A program made the position numbers and the translations under genes. Under the pieces are notes generated by a model. It saw nothing but the letters and a program-made list of their open reading frames with translations, searched no databases and was not told the DNA's origin. DNA of 64,000 bases from Capitulum mitella (taxonomy: Eukaryota > Arthropoda > Thecostraca > Pollicipedomorpha > Pollicipedidae), in assembly GCA_030062745.1 (NCBI GenBank), contig CP099839.1:28085451-28149450 (forward strand), given 5' to 3'. Positions 35,051 through 48,180 of this stretch are shown here, piece after piece. How positions within the stretch are numbered: position 1 is the stretch's first letter; each line of letters opens with the position of its first letter.

Positions 35051-37800
35051 TCACAGTTGTAGACCAGTAGTTAGTCGTTATTCATTTCAGTAAATTGATA
35101 GATCTAGCCTGGGCGTATTGTTTCATATATTAATTCATTAGGTAATGTAAATTTCCACAGTAAACCAGATTCAGTGATGTGGGAATATTCGCCCCTATAT
35201 TTATGAAGTGTTTTTTGGCTTTTGTGTTGCTCTGAAAACTAACATTGACTGGTATTGTTATGGCTGTTCATTTGCCAGGTATGTGGGGAACTTTGCACTT
35301 AAAGGAACTGTGAGGAAACATAAAATTATAAAGGTTTTGTCAAAGTAAGTTGTTTATAATTGTTGTAAATCATGGCATGCTGTTCATGTGAAATAACCAA
35401 CTGCTATCCCTTGACTGTTACCACCATCTCATTTATTGGGGATAATGTTACATATGAACCCTGGCTGTTTTGCTTTTTATGATGCATTATGGTTAGGACT
35501 TGCTGCACAACTGCACCTGAATTATAGAAATCAAACCTGTGTAGTAAATGGGAATGAAGTATGAGTATAATACATCTCAAAGAAATTGATAGTTGGTGAT
35601 TGACAAAATGGTGGGGGTAGCATTCATAGTATTAAAGGAAAGTTATTGTGATATTCTTAATTGCTTGCAGATGTCAGTTGTAGAGTAGAAAGAATGCTGG
35701 AAAGGGCAGGGGTCAAAAACCAGGGACTGGGAATATTGTCATGATTGCTGTGGAAGACTATAGCATTCCTTGCAAGCTCTCCAGCCCTCTGGGAGTTGTT
35801 CTACATGGAAATAAGAATTGCCTTTACCTGCACATCTTGGATAGTCCCTTTCCAGGCACATTTTCAGTCCCCTTCCATAAACAGTTGTGAAGTCCTTGTG
35901 ATATCCCTTACCCAAAACATTACATGTTTGGTTTTGACTGATATTTGGTAATAAAATGCTAGAAATGAAGAGAAAGGCTAGGCAGAAAAGGGGTATGGAA
36001 CAATCTATCTGCCAGTCAGCTTGTGCAGCATAGATTGGAAACCTTTAGAACAATGTTAGAAAAAACACCATTTTCTGGTGCCAAGAAGCACCAAAAAATT
36101 TATACTCCAAGAAAAATTTTGCACTCCAAAATGGTTATTTGCCCCCTCTAAAAAACACAGGTATTCCTACTCAACCAGAGTTTAAAGTTCCTGGGCATTC
36201 CCCCCCCCCCAGTGATGGTTTAACATTAATACTGGGCCTCTGAAACATGCTCTGAACCCATGGCCAGCTGCCTTCCCCTGCCCAGTCAACGACTCTGCTG
36301 GCCTACCTTGTAGACCCAGGAAACTGGTTTGCTCCCCACCCAAACGGAGCCACTGGATCCGCCCCTGCTTGCCACATATGCTTGTAAAGCACCTAGTTAG
36401 TCCATGTTTCTCACATGAATGCATGACATTTTATACTCCAAAAGAGAATTTGTGTTCTGACACCAGGAAGAAAAACCAGGTTTCCAACACTGCTTAAGAA
36501 TGCAAGATGTATTAGTGTGACATTTGAATTTGCTCTGAATTCTAGTCAGTCTGTTAATGAGATGTTAATGTTGTAGCCAATATGAAGTAAAGGATTATGC
36601 TTCAAAAAGGGTTTTGATGATCTATTTTTACTTGATTAAGAATTTAGATGCTGTTTTCTCCCACTGTTAAATGGCCAGGGAGTCATCATGTTGTACTTAT
36701 TCATTCACACTAGGATGTTAGGTAGGCACTGTTGATAGTTGATGAACAGAACAACTTCTATCTCATCTCATGTGGATAAGGCTGTGGCAAGCATTCTTAT
36801 CCACAAGCATCAAATGGGTCCATTAGTTTTGTCATAAAATGTTCTAAATGTGTCCACAGTCATAACATCAACACATCAATGGCTGCATTGAAAAAATGAT
36901 ACTGTTCTTAATGGAATATATACTCAGAGGCCACCAAAGTGTAAAGTACCTCCAAAGTTATGAAAAACGGCCAAAACATGCCTCCCAGATGTCTTTCCTG
37001 GAATTCAGTAAAGTTAATTCTGATACCGTGTACCAAAAAAAATTTAAATACATCATATTTCACTCATTTTTGCATCATGTGTAATGCGTATTTTGAAGTG
37101 AGATATCCAACCTCCAGCTGGTTGCCTTGGAAATTGGTTTAAACTTTCATTATGTGCCAGGCTTCGTATTCAGAAAATTTCAAAGGAATCTCCCATGAAT
37201 TTCCTTTGTCATGTCAGTGTTATCATGTGTGAAGCCTATTGCCAGCTGTTGCATGAGTACACGAGGGAGCGTCCACCAATGAACGTGAGCAGAAGACCAT
37301 ATGGTGTCATTATTAGATGATGCCAAAAGGTGATTTTTGTTCACTCACATTTTCTGTTGTCTCTCAGCATATCTGAGAAAATGGTGTGTTAAAAGCATGA
37401 CGAAGGATATTTTTCGGACCAGGGGACCATCCATGAATTATTTAACACATTTTTTGGCACTTTTACTCCCATGTCCCCTTGCAGCATTTTGAAGTGGTCA
37501 GCCAAACTCAATGCCAAAATTACATAACCACCAGAAACACCTGCCTCGCTTTGCTTGTTTGCCCTGGCATTTTGAATGTTGCTTCACTTGTTTTAGTGCA
37601 CTAGCTTCAATAAATGGAAGGTAGAATTACATCATGTGTTTTTTTTTAGTTTTAGAGATTTTGATATTGATTTTTGTGTTGTTTTACTTTCTTCATTTTT
37701 TTAGATTCTCTGACATTCTTTGCATGGCTTTCTATTTTGGTGTTTTTTAAGTTATAAGCCCTACCTTCCTTTTTGCATTGACAGCATTAGGTAGTGGTCT
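35051..37800. other. CpG-depleted AT-rich block
   Basis: CpG is rare for ~2.7 kb, with long runs having none (for example 35281-36280), while TG and CA are common. Sequence on either side has normal or high CpG. The segment contains no clear exon. A phrase ggagccactggatccgcccctg at ~36345 resembles a transposon terminus. Past cytosine methylation is the usual cause of such a signature; foreign origin or misassembly is also possible. Confidence 0.5.
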
Positions 37801-38740
37801 GTGAACCCCCTCCCCCTTGGTATTATTTTGTCACAGATTGGCCCGTCTTCCATCCAACTCCCCAGCATTACATAATTTATGGAGAACCCTCCAACCGAAT
37901 CCCTTTCTGAAAAATCGTCGAAGATGGACCAAGGTGAATGAATTGATAAATACAGTAGCCTTATTTTATGACGCTGTTAAAGCCAAAAAGAACGTCTTTT
38001 ATCACCAAAATAGTTTTGATCATCGCAAGTAGTACAAATAGCTGCAGTTACTGAAAGAAGCATCCAGAATTGCTGTTAGGTGGGTTCAGAGTGATTATGA
38101 AGTTATATCAGGCCATTGAATTCATTTGACCTTGAACAAGTCACACACGTTTCAGGCCCCTTTATTTTATCAAGCATGCGCTGAGGACGTCTTGTATTAA
38201 ATGCTGAGCCCATATCTCCTCAGATTCCTGAAAAAGAAACCAAAACCTACCTCAGAACTAGAAAAACGGTTTGCGTGCCCTCGAGAATGACGCATGACTC
38301 GGTGGTCTTACACGACCTGGCAACCTTGATGCGGAAAAGGTGTGAAGTCAACTGTGGCAAATGTCGAGCTCTGGACGTGGACCGCGGACGATTCGCTGGC
38401 AGTCGTAGTAGAATTTCGTGGGTCTGGGAGGACAGCCAGCTTCCATCCTGTCGTCTGACGAAGGTTGAAAGAACTAGTATGTACTGATGTTATGAACGGA
38501 TCGGAACGTTCTAAGTATGCCGCTCTTCACGTGACATCCAGCGCTGTTTGGCTTATTTATGGCATTGATGTGTGATAGCTGTCTGTGGGTGCTGTGCATC
38601 ACGTTATTGACATTTTAACCCTTATGGTGGGAAATAGCTTCCTGTTCTACTCGTACTGATTGTGGCAGAGTCTAAACAGCGAGATGTGCAGGACACCAGC
38701 TTTTTTAATCCATGTGTTTTAGTCGCTCCGAAAGATCGCT
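37801..38740. other. Unassigned transition zone before the GC-rich domain
   Basis: CpG content rises again. A 71-codon + frame at 37817-38032 (SPALHNLWRTLQPNPFLKNR-like) is not assignable. A TTAACCC word at 38616 resembles the end of the TTAA elements, but no partner end is seen. Confidence 0.3.
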
Positions 38741-39660
38741 AAAATTGAAAACGAAAGAACGCCAGAAGCGCGAGTGCCGCGTGTTTGGGTGATGTCGGGC
38801 CGGCGGGACACGACGGCGGAGACGTCGGCCCGGCCCGGTCCGGTCCGTACCCGCCGTCCACTCCGCCCGCCGTGTGCTGCGCTCCGAGCCGAGATGGTTG
38901 TGACGCGCCGCCGCCGCGCCGCCGCGCCGCCGCCCGGGCCGTTGGGCGGCGGCAGTGGGCGTCAGGCAGTCGCGTGGTGGAGGTGGGCGGCGAGCCCTGT
39001 GGTCGTCTGCGGTCGCCGCGGCATGGTTCGCTGAGCCGAGCCGTCTGCAGAGACGTATCGGTACGTGGCGACCCGGTCTGGCGGCTGTCTGCCCGCGGGC
39101 GGCGGCCGCGGACGGGCCAGGTCGTCGCGCGACGCGCCGTGGTGTACGTCCGGTTCGGAGTGGTCCCGGGCAAGTCTGCCCGGTGTCGCCGACAGGCTGG
39201 GCGCGGGCGTGTGCGAGCGGCCGCCGCCGGTTGCCGGGCGCGGCCGCCTCGTGTCTCTGTCGGCGCCGTCTCCGAAATCTCGGCTGTCCGTCAGCCACGT
39301 TTCCGCGCGCTGCGGCCGCCCCCGACGCCGCCGTCGCCGCTCGGTGGGCCGTATTTATTTATATTGGCCTGGGCGGCGCTGGGGCGGGGTCTGGCGCAGG
39401 CGGCGCCGGTTCCGGCCCCGTGGGCGGCGAGTCGCGCCTCCGCGCCGGCCGGCGCCGGGCTGTGTCCCCGGACGGGACTCCAGGCTCACGGGCCGCGCGG
39501 TGCGTTTCCGCCGGAGACCTGGCCGCCGTCCCGTCTCGGGCAGGACGGACGGCGCCGGCCGCCGTCGGCCGACTCTGAAGCTCGGAGAGTAGTCGCCTGG
39601 GCCGAAGTCGGGCTGTGGGCAGCAGGCGGACGCGGCAGGCGGTGGCTGCAGGGATTTCCA
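38741..39660. promoter_or_regulatory. CpG-rich island with an embedded TATA-like core
   Basis: The sequence switches abruptly to extremely GC- and CpG-rich DNA, with all frames open on both strands. At 39352-39367 an isolated TATTTATTTATATTGG interrupts the GC-rich context and could be a TATA-type core promoter. No exon downstream can be verified. Long frames here (up to 322 codons) lack protein character: they are Arg/Pro/Ala-rich in every frame. Confidence 0.3.
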
Positions 39661-42210
39661 GGAACGACAGGCCCGACTCAGACTGCAGGAGTGCTGTCAT
39701 GGGCAAAATATGCGATTGTGTCACACGTATCGGATTGTTTTTGGACGAGATAACTGCATTGGAATGCATCGTAGACAATAAACTAACGAGATGTCGTGAT
39801 ATACGGGAAAATTTTCGCTCCTTGCTCATATGTGTCAAGTGAAAACTCGTCACAGGCATCCGGCATTGCTTACAATTTAAAACGCCTTTAGTTCATGTTA
39901 CCTGTAGGGAAGCATATGTCCTCGAGGAGGAATGGGTGGCGATAGGCTGATCCCTGACCACTTGATGTACAGCAATTACGCCGTCCTCCTTGGCCGGCCC
40001 TGGCACGGTCGGCGACGACCGCTTAACGGGCTCGATGACTCAGCTGTCTATTTTTGTGGCGTCTGCCGGTAGCGAAGAAGACACGAACTGTCTCCGCGGT
40101 CCGGCGACGCTCGCGGCCAGCTCGTCTGGAGGCGGTCCGCGGCGCGGCAGAGCAGGGGGCCGTCCCCAGGCCGCGCCGATAGCCGGCCGCCGGCCGGGAG
40201 GACCCGGTGTTTGATTACTTTGGCGCCGCCGGACCGTGGGATGACGCGTCGGCCGCTGTGGGGAACCACGTGCTGGCGACCGTTGAGGTGGCGTGGGATG
40301 ATGCGGCAGATCAGGGCATTCCGGTACGGGCGGATGGGGAACGCTGGACGTACCTGTTCCCGAACGGGCCCCCTCCCGCCGCCATGTTCCCCCTCCTAAC
40401 GGCCGTTTGCTGACACAGCGTCTCTGGTCAACGGTCGAAGCACGACGGTTGACCAGCCGGCGAATGTCTCGGTTCTTCTCGCTGTCCTTCTTGGTAGTCT
40501 GACCGGCCCGCTCGGGTGGGATCGTGCCAGTGTGGGCTGTGTTGTTCTCCGTAATGAACGGTCGGGCAACGGCAAGCGCCTTTTGTCAGTTCGACATGGG
40601 CGTGACTGGAAAGCAGAGGCCTGTGACGACTCAAATGCCTGTAATTCCGACCCGGAATTGACGGCAACTCAAGCGGTCATTACAGTCAGATTGGAACAAA
40701 GGTAAAATGCGTGGCGTGACCCCCGCATAAAAGGGAACGCATCGCGTGAATAGCAACGTCGCTGGAACGTGTTTGACAGAACGACGTGGAGTGCACGTGG
40801 CGTGCTGTTCCTTCCTTGTGGCCGGTGTTTTTGCTGCGTTGCTGTTTTTGTTCGGGGCGCGTAGAAGGCACTTGCCTGTTAATCAGCTTGCTTTGAAGGC
40901 TCCTTTTGGCGCCTGAGGTTGGCGCAGAAGCCTGGCGTGGGTGCGCGGCCAGGCTCTGGGCGCTCCTGCGGTGAACATTTCCAGCGAGGGTCCAGTCCTT
41001 TTCTCGGGCCTGCTTCTGCCCTGTCCTCCATGTCTGCTCCGGAGGCAGTCTGACCCCGCGGCTTGCCGTTCGGTTGGACCACGGCGGGGATGTCTCCCGA
41101 CCGGGCGACCCTGCTCTGCTCACGGCTAGGGGGAGAAGGGGGGGGGGAGTCCGTCGCCCTCAAACCGTCGGTCGTGCGCCGGCCGTCCGGTGCCGACTTC
41201 CCGGTGCCGTGATCAGTGCGGGCCGCTCCTCACGATACCGTGAGCGGCGTCTCAGCGCCTGGTGCCGGCCGGCGCTGTGTGCGGCCGGAGAACGAAGCCC
41301 GGCTGCAGGCTGTGAACCGAGTAACGTTAGTAATTTGGCGTTGGAAGGCATCATGGTGTTAGAGGTGAGACGTTGATGGAATGTCTGGCTGCTCGGAGAG
41401 CCGGCAGCTCGCCTTGCACTTTCAGCGTGGGAATGGTGGCCTGCCGTTGTTGGCTCACGAACGCGCCTCGGCTGCCCTGCCACAGGAACTCTGCCGGTAT
41501 TTGTCGTCACCGTTTGTGCGCGAACTTGGGGTTTCCAAAAACCTTTCACTGTGGCAAGTTCGTATCTCTCTGTCGGAGCGCGTGTGAACTCGCCGGCGTG
41601 TGATGCACGTTCTCGCTGGGCAGGCGGCCTGCGGGCGTCCGTCGCTGCTCCCAGTGTCTGTGCGGTCTGCCGGTCCCGGCCGGCGGCGTGGGCGGCGCTT
41701 TGATCGCCGACACCCGGTCGACACCTCGTCACGCCGCCGGAGCCGCTGGCGCCGGTCCGCCCCGGACGGCAGCTGGGCCGCGTTAGACTCCCGGCGGGCC
41801 CGCTCTGATCAGCGTGCTCTGTTGCAGCGGCGGCCGGCGGCTGCAGCGAGCCCTCGGAGCGAAGTGAGCAGCGTCCCAGCGGCCTCCCGCGCGCGCACAC
41901 ACACCAGGTGAGCGGACTGCCCGGCGCTCGCCGCGCCGCGTCGACAGATGGTGTGTCAATGGACGGAGTAAACGTGGGCGGCCGGGCGACGACTGTCCGT
42001 TGAACCTGCGCCGAAACGACTGTCCGCGCCATCGTGCCGCATTGGTTCACGAGTATTGGTGCGCGGACGGTGGCGGCCGGGGCGTCTGCTCAGTCTGTTC
42101 AGAAGGCTCCGTGTTTGTTCAGTTGTCCGGGGCTCTGCGTCCATGGCCGTTGCGAGCTGCTGTGACGACCTGTCAATAACCTCGTGTGTCGGTCGCGGCC
42201 GGCGGGCGGC

Positions 42211-42243
42211 GGCCCGGCCCGGCCCGGCCCGGCCCGGCCCGGC
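42211..42243. repeat. (GGCCC)n pentanucleotide microsatellite
   Basis: Six uninterrupted ggccc units are visible, followed by ggcggcg. Both strands are able to form G-rich secondary structure. Confidence 0.9.
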
Positions 42244-45200
42244 GGCGCCGTGGGCGGCCCGCTGCCGGACAAAGCGGCGCCGGTGCCGGTGTCCGGTGCG
42301 GCGGAACGGCCGGCCGCCGCCATAGAGCCGGAACGGCGCGCCGCGGTCGTCTGCCGGCGGCTGGCCGGCCCCGCAGTCCGCTGCGGGGGACGAGGTGCGC
42401 CGCGATCTGCGGGACTCGCCCGAGCACAGAGCGGCCGCGGAGTCGGACGGGCGTAGATGGCTCCGCCTGGCTCGCTGTCAGCGGGTGTCACGTGGCTTTC
42501 GACGCCGGTCGGCCGGAGAGGTTTGATGGGAGGGCCACCCGGAGCGCCGCTGATGTCATCGCGATCAATCGGGCCGAGGGCACTCAGAGCGTCAAATATC
42601 AAGTAATGTAAATGATATCGGAGACGTGGATGATACCGAGATTCATTTCGTTGCCTTTCAAGGCACAAAATGTGCTTTGGTTGTAGCAGTGGTGTTTCGT
42701 GATGCTTGGCCGACAAGGGCGTAGCTGGGGTTTGGCTTAGGAGGAGGCCAGGACGTCAGATCCGCACAAAACTGAGAACTTCTCGGATTTCTGCTGCTTG
42801 ATGATTAAAGGAAAGCTACATTCCAAAGTCCCAATGGGCGGCCATGGCCCCCTTGCCCTCCTCCCCGTGCCATTGGCTACGTTCCCAGTTCCAGAGCGGT
42901 TTGACGCAACTTTGTTCGAATTTGATTCATGGGCAATATCCACAAGTGATGTGGCTCGGAACTCAGAGAGGCCAGCAGATTTCAGGGCACCCGTGGTCGC
43001 GTGGACCTCACCGCTGTCGGTGGTGCCGGTACCTGCCGACCCTCGATCCTCATTACTGTGTTGCTGTTGGTGGGGCCTCGCCCTTTATCGCACCGGCGGG
43101 ACCCCCCCCCCCCCGACTCCACCCCGTTCATCGACCGTTGACGAGACAGGCGCGGGAAGGGGCGGCCCGCGCGCGCGGTGCCGTCCCGTTTCCTCGTGCC
43201 GTTCTCGCGGCACGCGACTGGAGCAGCAGCGCGCTCCGGCGGCCCAGTCGAGGTCGGGGGCTGGCGGTCGCCGTTCGCGCCCTGATTCGCTGCTGTGCCG
43301 ATGGCCGCCGGACTGGATCGGCCGTGGCCAGAGCGGGGAACGGCCGCACGTGCGGCCCCGTCTCGAGCGGGGCTGTCGACCGCAGAGATGTGGTGGGTGT
43401 TGGGGACGCCGCAGCTGCGGCGTGTGGCCACTGGGTCGGAATGGTACGGCGCAAATCGAGAAAGCGCTGCTGAGAAAGTGGGAGATTTGGTGACCGGAAT
43501 CAGCTGTGGGATCTTCTTTTGTCTGCAGTTTTCACATGAGAAGGGTTTCGTGTCGCTTGAGGCGGATGCGACTTTGCTGAGCGGTAATTAGATTCCTGCT
43601 CAGCACACGCGCGGCTTCTGCGTGTTCGGCGCCGCCTCCCGCAGCGGTGCTGACTACGGGCAGGCTCGCAGACGGTGTCCGTATTTTGTAGAGGTGGCGG
43701 TCCGCGGCGATCAAGGCTGTCGTCTCGGTGGTCAGACCCTCGTCTGGTGCACGGGAGCCGGCCGGCGAGAATAGCCATTCAGCCGCCGTGCGGTCCGGTC
43801 TGTGAATGCGCCGCTGAATGGCGGCGAACACCGCGGTCACGATCGAGCTCGGCCCGGGAAGCTGCCGCGGCGGCGTTTTGGCAAAGGCGTTGCGAGCGCA
43901 GCGTCACATCTGTCCGGTGCGGCCTGTGGGCGGCCGGTCGCCGGAAAAGGACCGAGTCTGCCCGGCAGCCGTGCCTGGCGCGCCGCGGGCTCGGCTGAGG
44001 CAGAGGGCTGGCGCGGCAGCTCGGCCCGGCCGTCCATGTCGTGACTCGGAGGCGCCGCCGGACAAATGACACCGTCACGAGGACGGCCGCCCGCCGCGCG
44101 GTCGGGCCGGGGTACTGTGGTGGCCGGCCAGCCCGCAGAGCGGCGGTAACGTTCATGGCCCGTCATTGTTTGAGTTGATCTTGAGCGATAGCGCTAGACT
44201 CGCTTCATCCGGGTCTCATTTGGATACAACGGTGGGCCAGATACAGGGCTGTGAGTTGACGGAAACGGCCGTTGTCCGTTGTCGCGAGGAGTCTGAGCGT
44301 ACCATTCTGCCTCGTTAACGGTTCCAGTGTGACGAACAAAGGTCTGGGCTTGATTGGTGGGAATGCGTCCGGGTTGTGTAGCCGTACCGGCTTATTTAAG
44401 CCTGTCTGGCTTCGTCATGTGTTATTGTTCTGTAACACGGCTAGCGTGTCTGCGGAGTGCTTGTCCATCAACATAAAATCATCATCATATACCTTGCGTG
44501 CGGTCGGTGTTGTTGCTGAGCTCTTTGAGGTGTCGTACGAGCTTATGAGATTGTACGTAATGATAACCGTCGATCGCATCCTTTCGTTGGCGGCTGAGGC
44601 ACCGCAACACTGTCTCAGCAGCCACCCTCGGTAGACAGCCGTATGTCCCCCTTGGCCAGTGGCAGCGGGAGCCGTCGCTGGCGTCCCGCGTCGATACCGT
44701 TTTTTTGCGCAAGTCGGCACCGACGACGGCCGGGAGATGCGCTCGGCCGGCGGGAGCGGCCGTTTTTTGCGCCGCGCGGACGACGACCGCTCTCCGCCGG
44801 CGGTCGCTGTTTCCTGGCGACCCCGTTTTTTTTTGTGGCGGCGGCGCCGCCGGCAGATCAATGATACCGGGGTGCGGCCGCCTTGTTTGGTGGCCAATTG
44901 CGGCGTCGGCCGCCGGCTGGCAGTGTCCTTGTCGGCCGCCGGGGGAGGCGGCGTTCCTCGCCTGGAGCCCGGCGCTGCTACGTCTCCGGCCGGCGGAGCG
45001 AGGGATTGACTGGCGTCGTCGCGTTACCTGGCGCGGTCGTGCGAGAGCCGCCGCCGCGCCGGCCTGGCAACAGGTCCGGCCACGCCCTGCGGCGCCGGCA
45101 CGGCGGGCGCGCGCGCACCGGCCGCCCGAGCCTTTGTGGCGCCGTCGCGCCGTCGCCGGCGCCGCGGACTCTGGACGCGCGTCAACGTGTATCGATCGGT

Positions 45201-45735
45201 GCGACGCGGCGGCTCTCAAACGCCGCCCGGCTGCGCGCCGTCGCCGCCGGCAAATTTGAGATTTGACACGGGCAAGCGCTCCTTTGTATTGGTTTGGTGG
45301 GCGCGGCCAAGGTCCTACGGGAGGGGGATCGACGGTCTAGTTCCGGAAATTTAAGATATCCCATTGAAAAAGATTATAGATTGCTAAGTGTAGTCGTATG
45401 TGGCCCTTGCTGGTCCTTTGTGAAATTGTCAAGCCTAAAAGTCTGCATGGCCAGGTGTATGAAGATAGGCGACGCTGGTCGGTGGGCTTTCTGCCTAGCT
45501 CGGTACAGTGTCTTGTTTACCCACAAGCCTTCAGGCTGTGATATCGCAGTCGTATCATGCGATAAGATGTATGTCTGTGTGTAGCGCGGTGCGGCGCGAC
45601 CGTGACCAACGGTCCGACGGGCCGATGGAGCTGCCTCGTGCCTTTCATAGCTCCAAATCTGGCGTTGGGGTTTTAGAGTGCGCTGATGTGCAGCAAAACG
45701 GTTCAGCGTTTGTTGTACTAGAGTGGTGTCCGGCG

Positions 45736-45845
45736 TATATATATATAATATATATGTACATATATGGGTATGGGTATATATATCCATGGAATGTCTCAAC
45801 GCATGTCGGACGAGAATTTACATATATAACATATATGAAATATTC
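45736..45845. repeat. AT-rich microsatellite region (TATA runs)
   Basis: Runs such as tatatatatataatatatat, then catatatgggtatgggtat and catatataacatatatg, stand out within the GC-rich domain. Confidence 0.8.
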
Positions 45846-46620
45846 TATATCCAGAGTATTTCAAAGCCCCTGATCACGCTACAAAGCAGAATAATTTATT
45901 TGCGTCATTGATCCGGCATATGACGTTGCCGTGGCTTTGCTCGAACTGGAGTGCATCGTTTTTGGTTCCACCGCCACTGGAACCTGGCTGCGCCCGGGGC
46001 TGGTGGCCATCCCGCGGGGCTCATGGGCCTCCTGCCCGGTCACGCAGCGGCCTGTCATCGATCACTCATCGGGCTGACCGGCGGCACCCGACCGGCCCCG
46101 TCCGCCGGCCCGCGATGCCCCGGCCGACCGCCGCCGCCGGCGCTGGATCGGCGCTATTTCGGGCGCCGGCCGCGGCCGCCGCCGCTGGGTGTCGCGTGCG
46201 GTGTCGCCAGGTCGGCCGACGCCCCGCGGGCGGCCGGCGGGCCGGCCGGCGCCGCTCGGGCGCCTCAGGCGGCCGGCCGGACGGGCCCGGCCGGGCGAGC
46301 CGGCTCGCTGTCTGCTCCCTTTGTGGACGGGGCGCGGCGGGCGCGAATTATTGATCGGCTGCGGCCGCCGGCCGCTGCTGAAATGTATCGATTTTACCTG
46401 GATGGTGCGCCGGCGGCGCCCCCCTGCGCTGGCTGGCCGGCCGCACGCGCTCGTCCAGCGGGCTGACGCGCCGGGCCTGACTTCTGGACAGGCTCAGCCG
46501 ACTGTGGGCCGGCGCGGCGGGTTCTGCGCCGTCGCAGCCGTCTGCGCGGTGCGGTCTGGCGCGTCAGCTTTGTTTATCGCTTATGTAGATTCGGCGAACT
46601 TCGCGTACGCTGTTATGATT

Positions 46621-48180
46621 GTTTTCTTTCGTCGAGGAAAATGTTTTTGGTAGCCGGATGTGCATAATGTAAGCTAAAGGCGTATCACATTATGAGGAAT
46701 TGACTCAGATTGCGAAACTCGAGGATACAGCCCTACACGTTTGGGTATGCTGGTTATTTTTTCCCTGTGTTTTGTGAATTTGGCGCTACTACAGAGCGTG
46801 TAGACTGATCTTTTAGCAGCACAGTGATACCCTGTTTAACCCTTTTATGTAATATAGCGGCCTTACAAGGTACGTTATTGCCTTAAGAGGTACGTTATTG
46901 CGTTGTGATTTCTATTGGATCGTACGGGACGTAACTTATGGAGTATTTTTGGATTGTCCATGGCCTAAAACGACTTCTGAAGATGGCGAAATCGAAAATG
47001 AATGTTTTGTGGCTATTTCATGACCTCTCCGAGACCAATTAAAGGTCAGGTCACTACCCTCAGTTTGTGATATTGACGTAAGATGATCTCGACACAAATA
47101 ACGACTAAAGTGCGGAAGTCGCCAACGCCGGTGGTGGCATCCATGCCTGTGATTGAGTAACACTGAGTGCATCAAAACACTGGAACGTTTGTTATCCGGT
47201 GGTGACTGTCACTCTGTCACGATGTCTCCGCACATGCCCTCGAGAAACAGGACATAGTTCATTAGCGACCTGCCGAGGTATGGACCTGTAACTTGGAGAG
47301 AATGCGCACGGAGGTTCTAAATCAGCTGCGTAAAATTTGTAGCGATCATAAGTCTTTCTGAGCCGACTTGTGAAAAACCCTGCGGGTCGCACCCCCGATA
47401 CTGTTCAGGGTGAAATAAACGGAAATCGGCTGTGAAATAACCAATGTCCTTCAATTTATAACACGTGGGCAGTTGTTTTTCTTTTGCAGAACTAACCTTT
47501 GGTGTCACTTAAAACGCCTAAGGAAAATAAGCATGTGACCTGGTCGGCATGTGACAGCTAAGTCCTGTGGTTATACGGTTCCATGTGGTGGGGGGGGGGG
47601 GCAGTTTAATATACACTGAGTTGATATTGACGTATATATTTAATGCAGACGAAACAGCTAGTGTTACATGGAGGATGATGGGTCGAAGAGGACGGGGTCT
47701 CGTGCGTGTCCACTTCTTGGGTGCACGTATTCTGCCGTCCACGTCATGACTTCCATCACTGTGGCTCTGAAGACGTAATCATGGCGATAAAAAACCAACG
47801 AAATGTCATTGGAGCACTTCGTAAACATGTTTCATTGCATGACAATGAAGCATGCCAACTTCGTGTCTTGCTTCATGCAACAGAAAGAACAGATTCATTT
47901 GCAAACGTCAACATTGTGGGCTCTTTTCCCTGCAAAACACCGGTGGACAAGGTCTTGTTCAGCGGCCTGGTTTCGACTCATTCGTTTTCCGGTGCTGCAG
48001 TCTCGGCCTCGAGACATGCTTGTCTCTCGCCTCGCTCGGCTGTTGCTGCAGTTCGGATGGCGTCCGTACTAGTGTGGCTCGGACTTCGTGGCAGTCAGCT
48101 GGCTACGTGTCTGAGAATATGCGTTGCAGTGCCACACTCGTCTGTAGGCCGACGGTATTTGGCTGAAACTCGCAGCTGGC
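46621..48180. other. AT-richer interval inside the GC-rich domain
   Basis: No gene is recognised. A direct repeat, aaggtacgttattgcc and gaggtacgttattgcg, is at ~46867-46902. A G run is at 47589-47601. The TTAACCC word at 46834 lacks a visible partner end. Confidence 0.3.

Larger units (their letters stand above)
39661..46620. other. GC-rich domain without an assignable gene
   Basis: About 7 kb of GC-rich, CpG-dense DNA with open frames in nearly every phase, none of which resembles a known protein. AT-richer islands lie at 44160-44620 and 45340-45930. Notable simple repeats are (GGCCC)6 at 42211-42243, a C run at 43101-43112 and an AT-rich microsatellite at 45738-45785. A candidate splice donor, cacacaccag|gtgagc, is at about 41908. 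Upstream noncoding exons of adducin may lie here but cannot be proven from sequence alone. Confidence 0.35.

Noticed and set aside
38785-39753. 322-codon open frame in GC-rich DNA
   Set aside because: Stops are rare in all six frames here because of composition; the product is Arg/Ala/Pro-rich without conserved motifs, and equally long frames exist on the other strand.
41160-42050. 296-codon minus-strand open frame
   Set aside because: Same composition effect in the GC-rich domain; no protein-family signature and no codon-position bias that I can see.
46834-46902. TTAACCC word plus direct repeat as another TTAA element
   Set aside because: No inverted partner end or second TTAA at a sensible distance could be found by eye.
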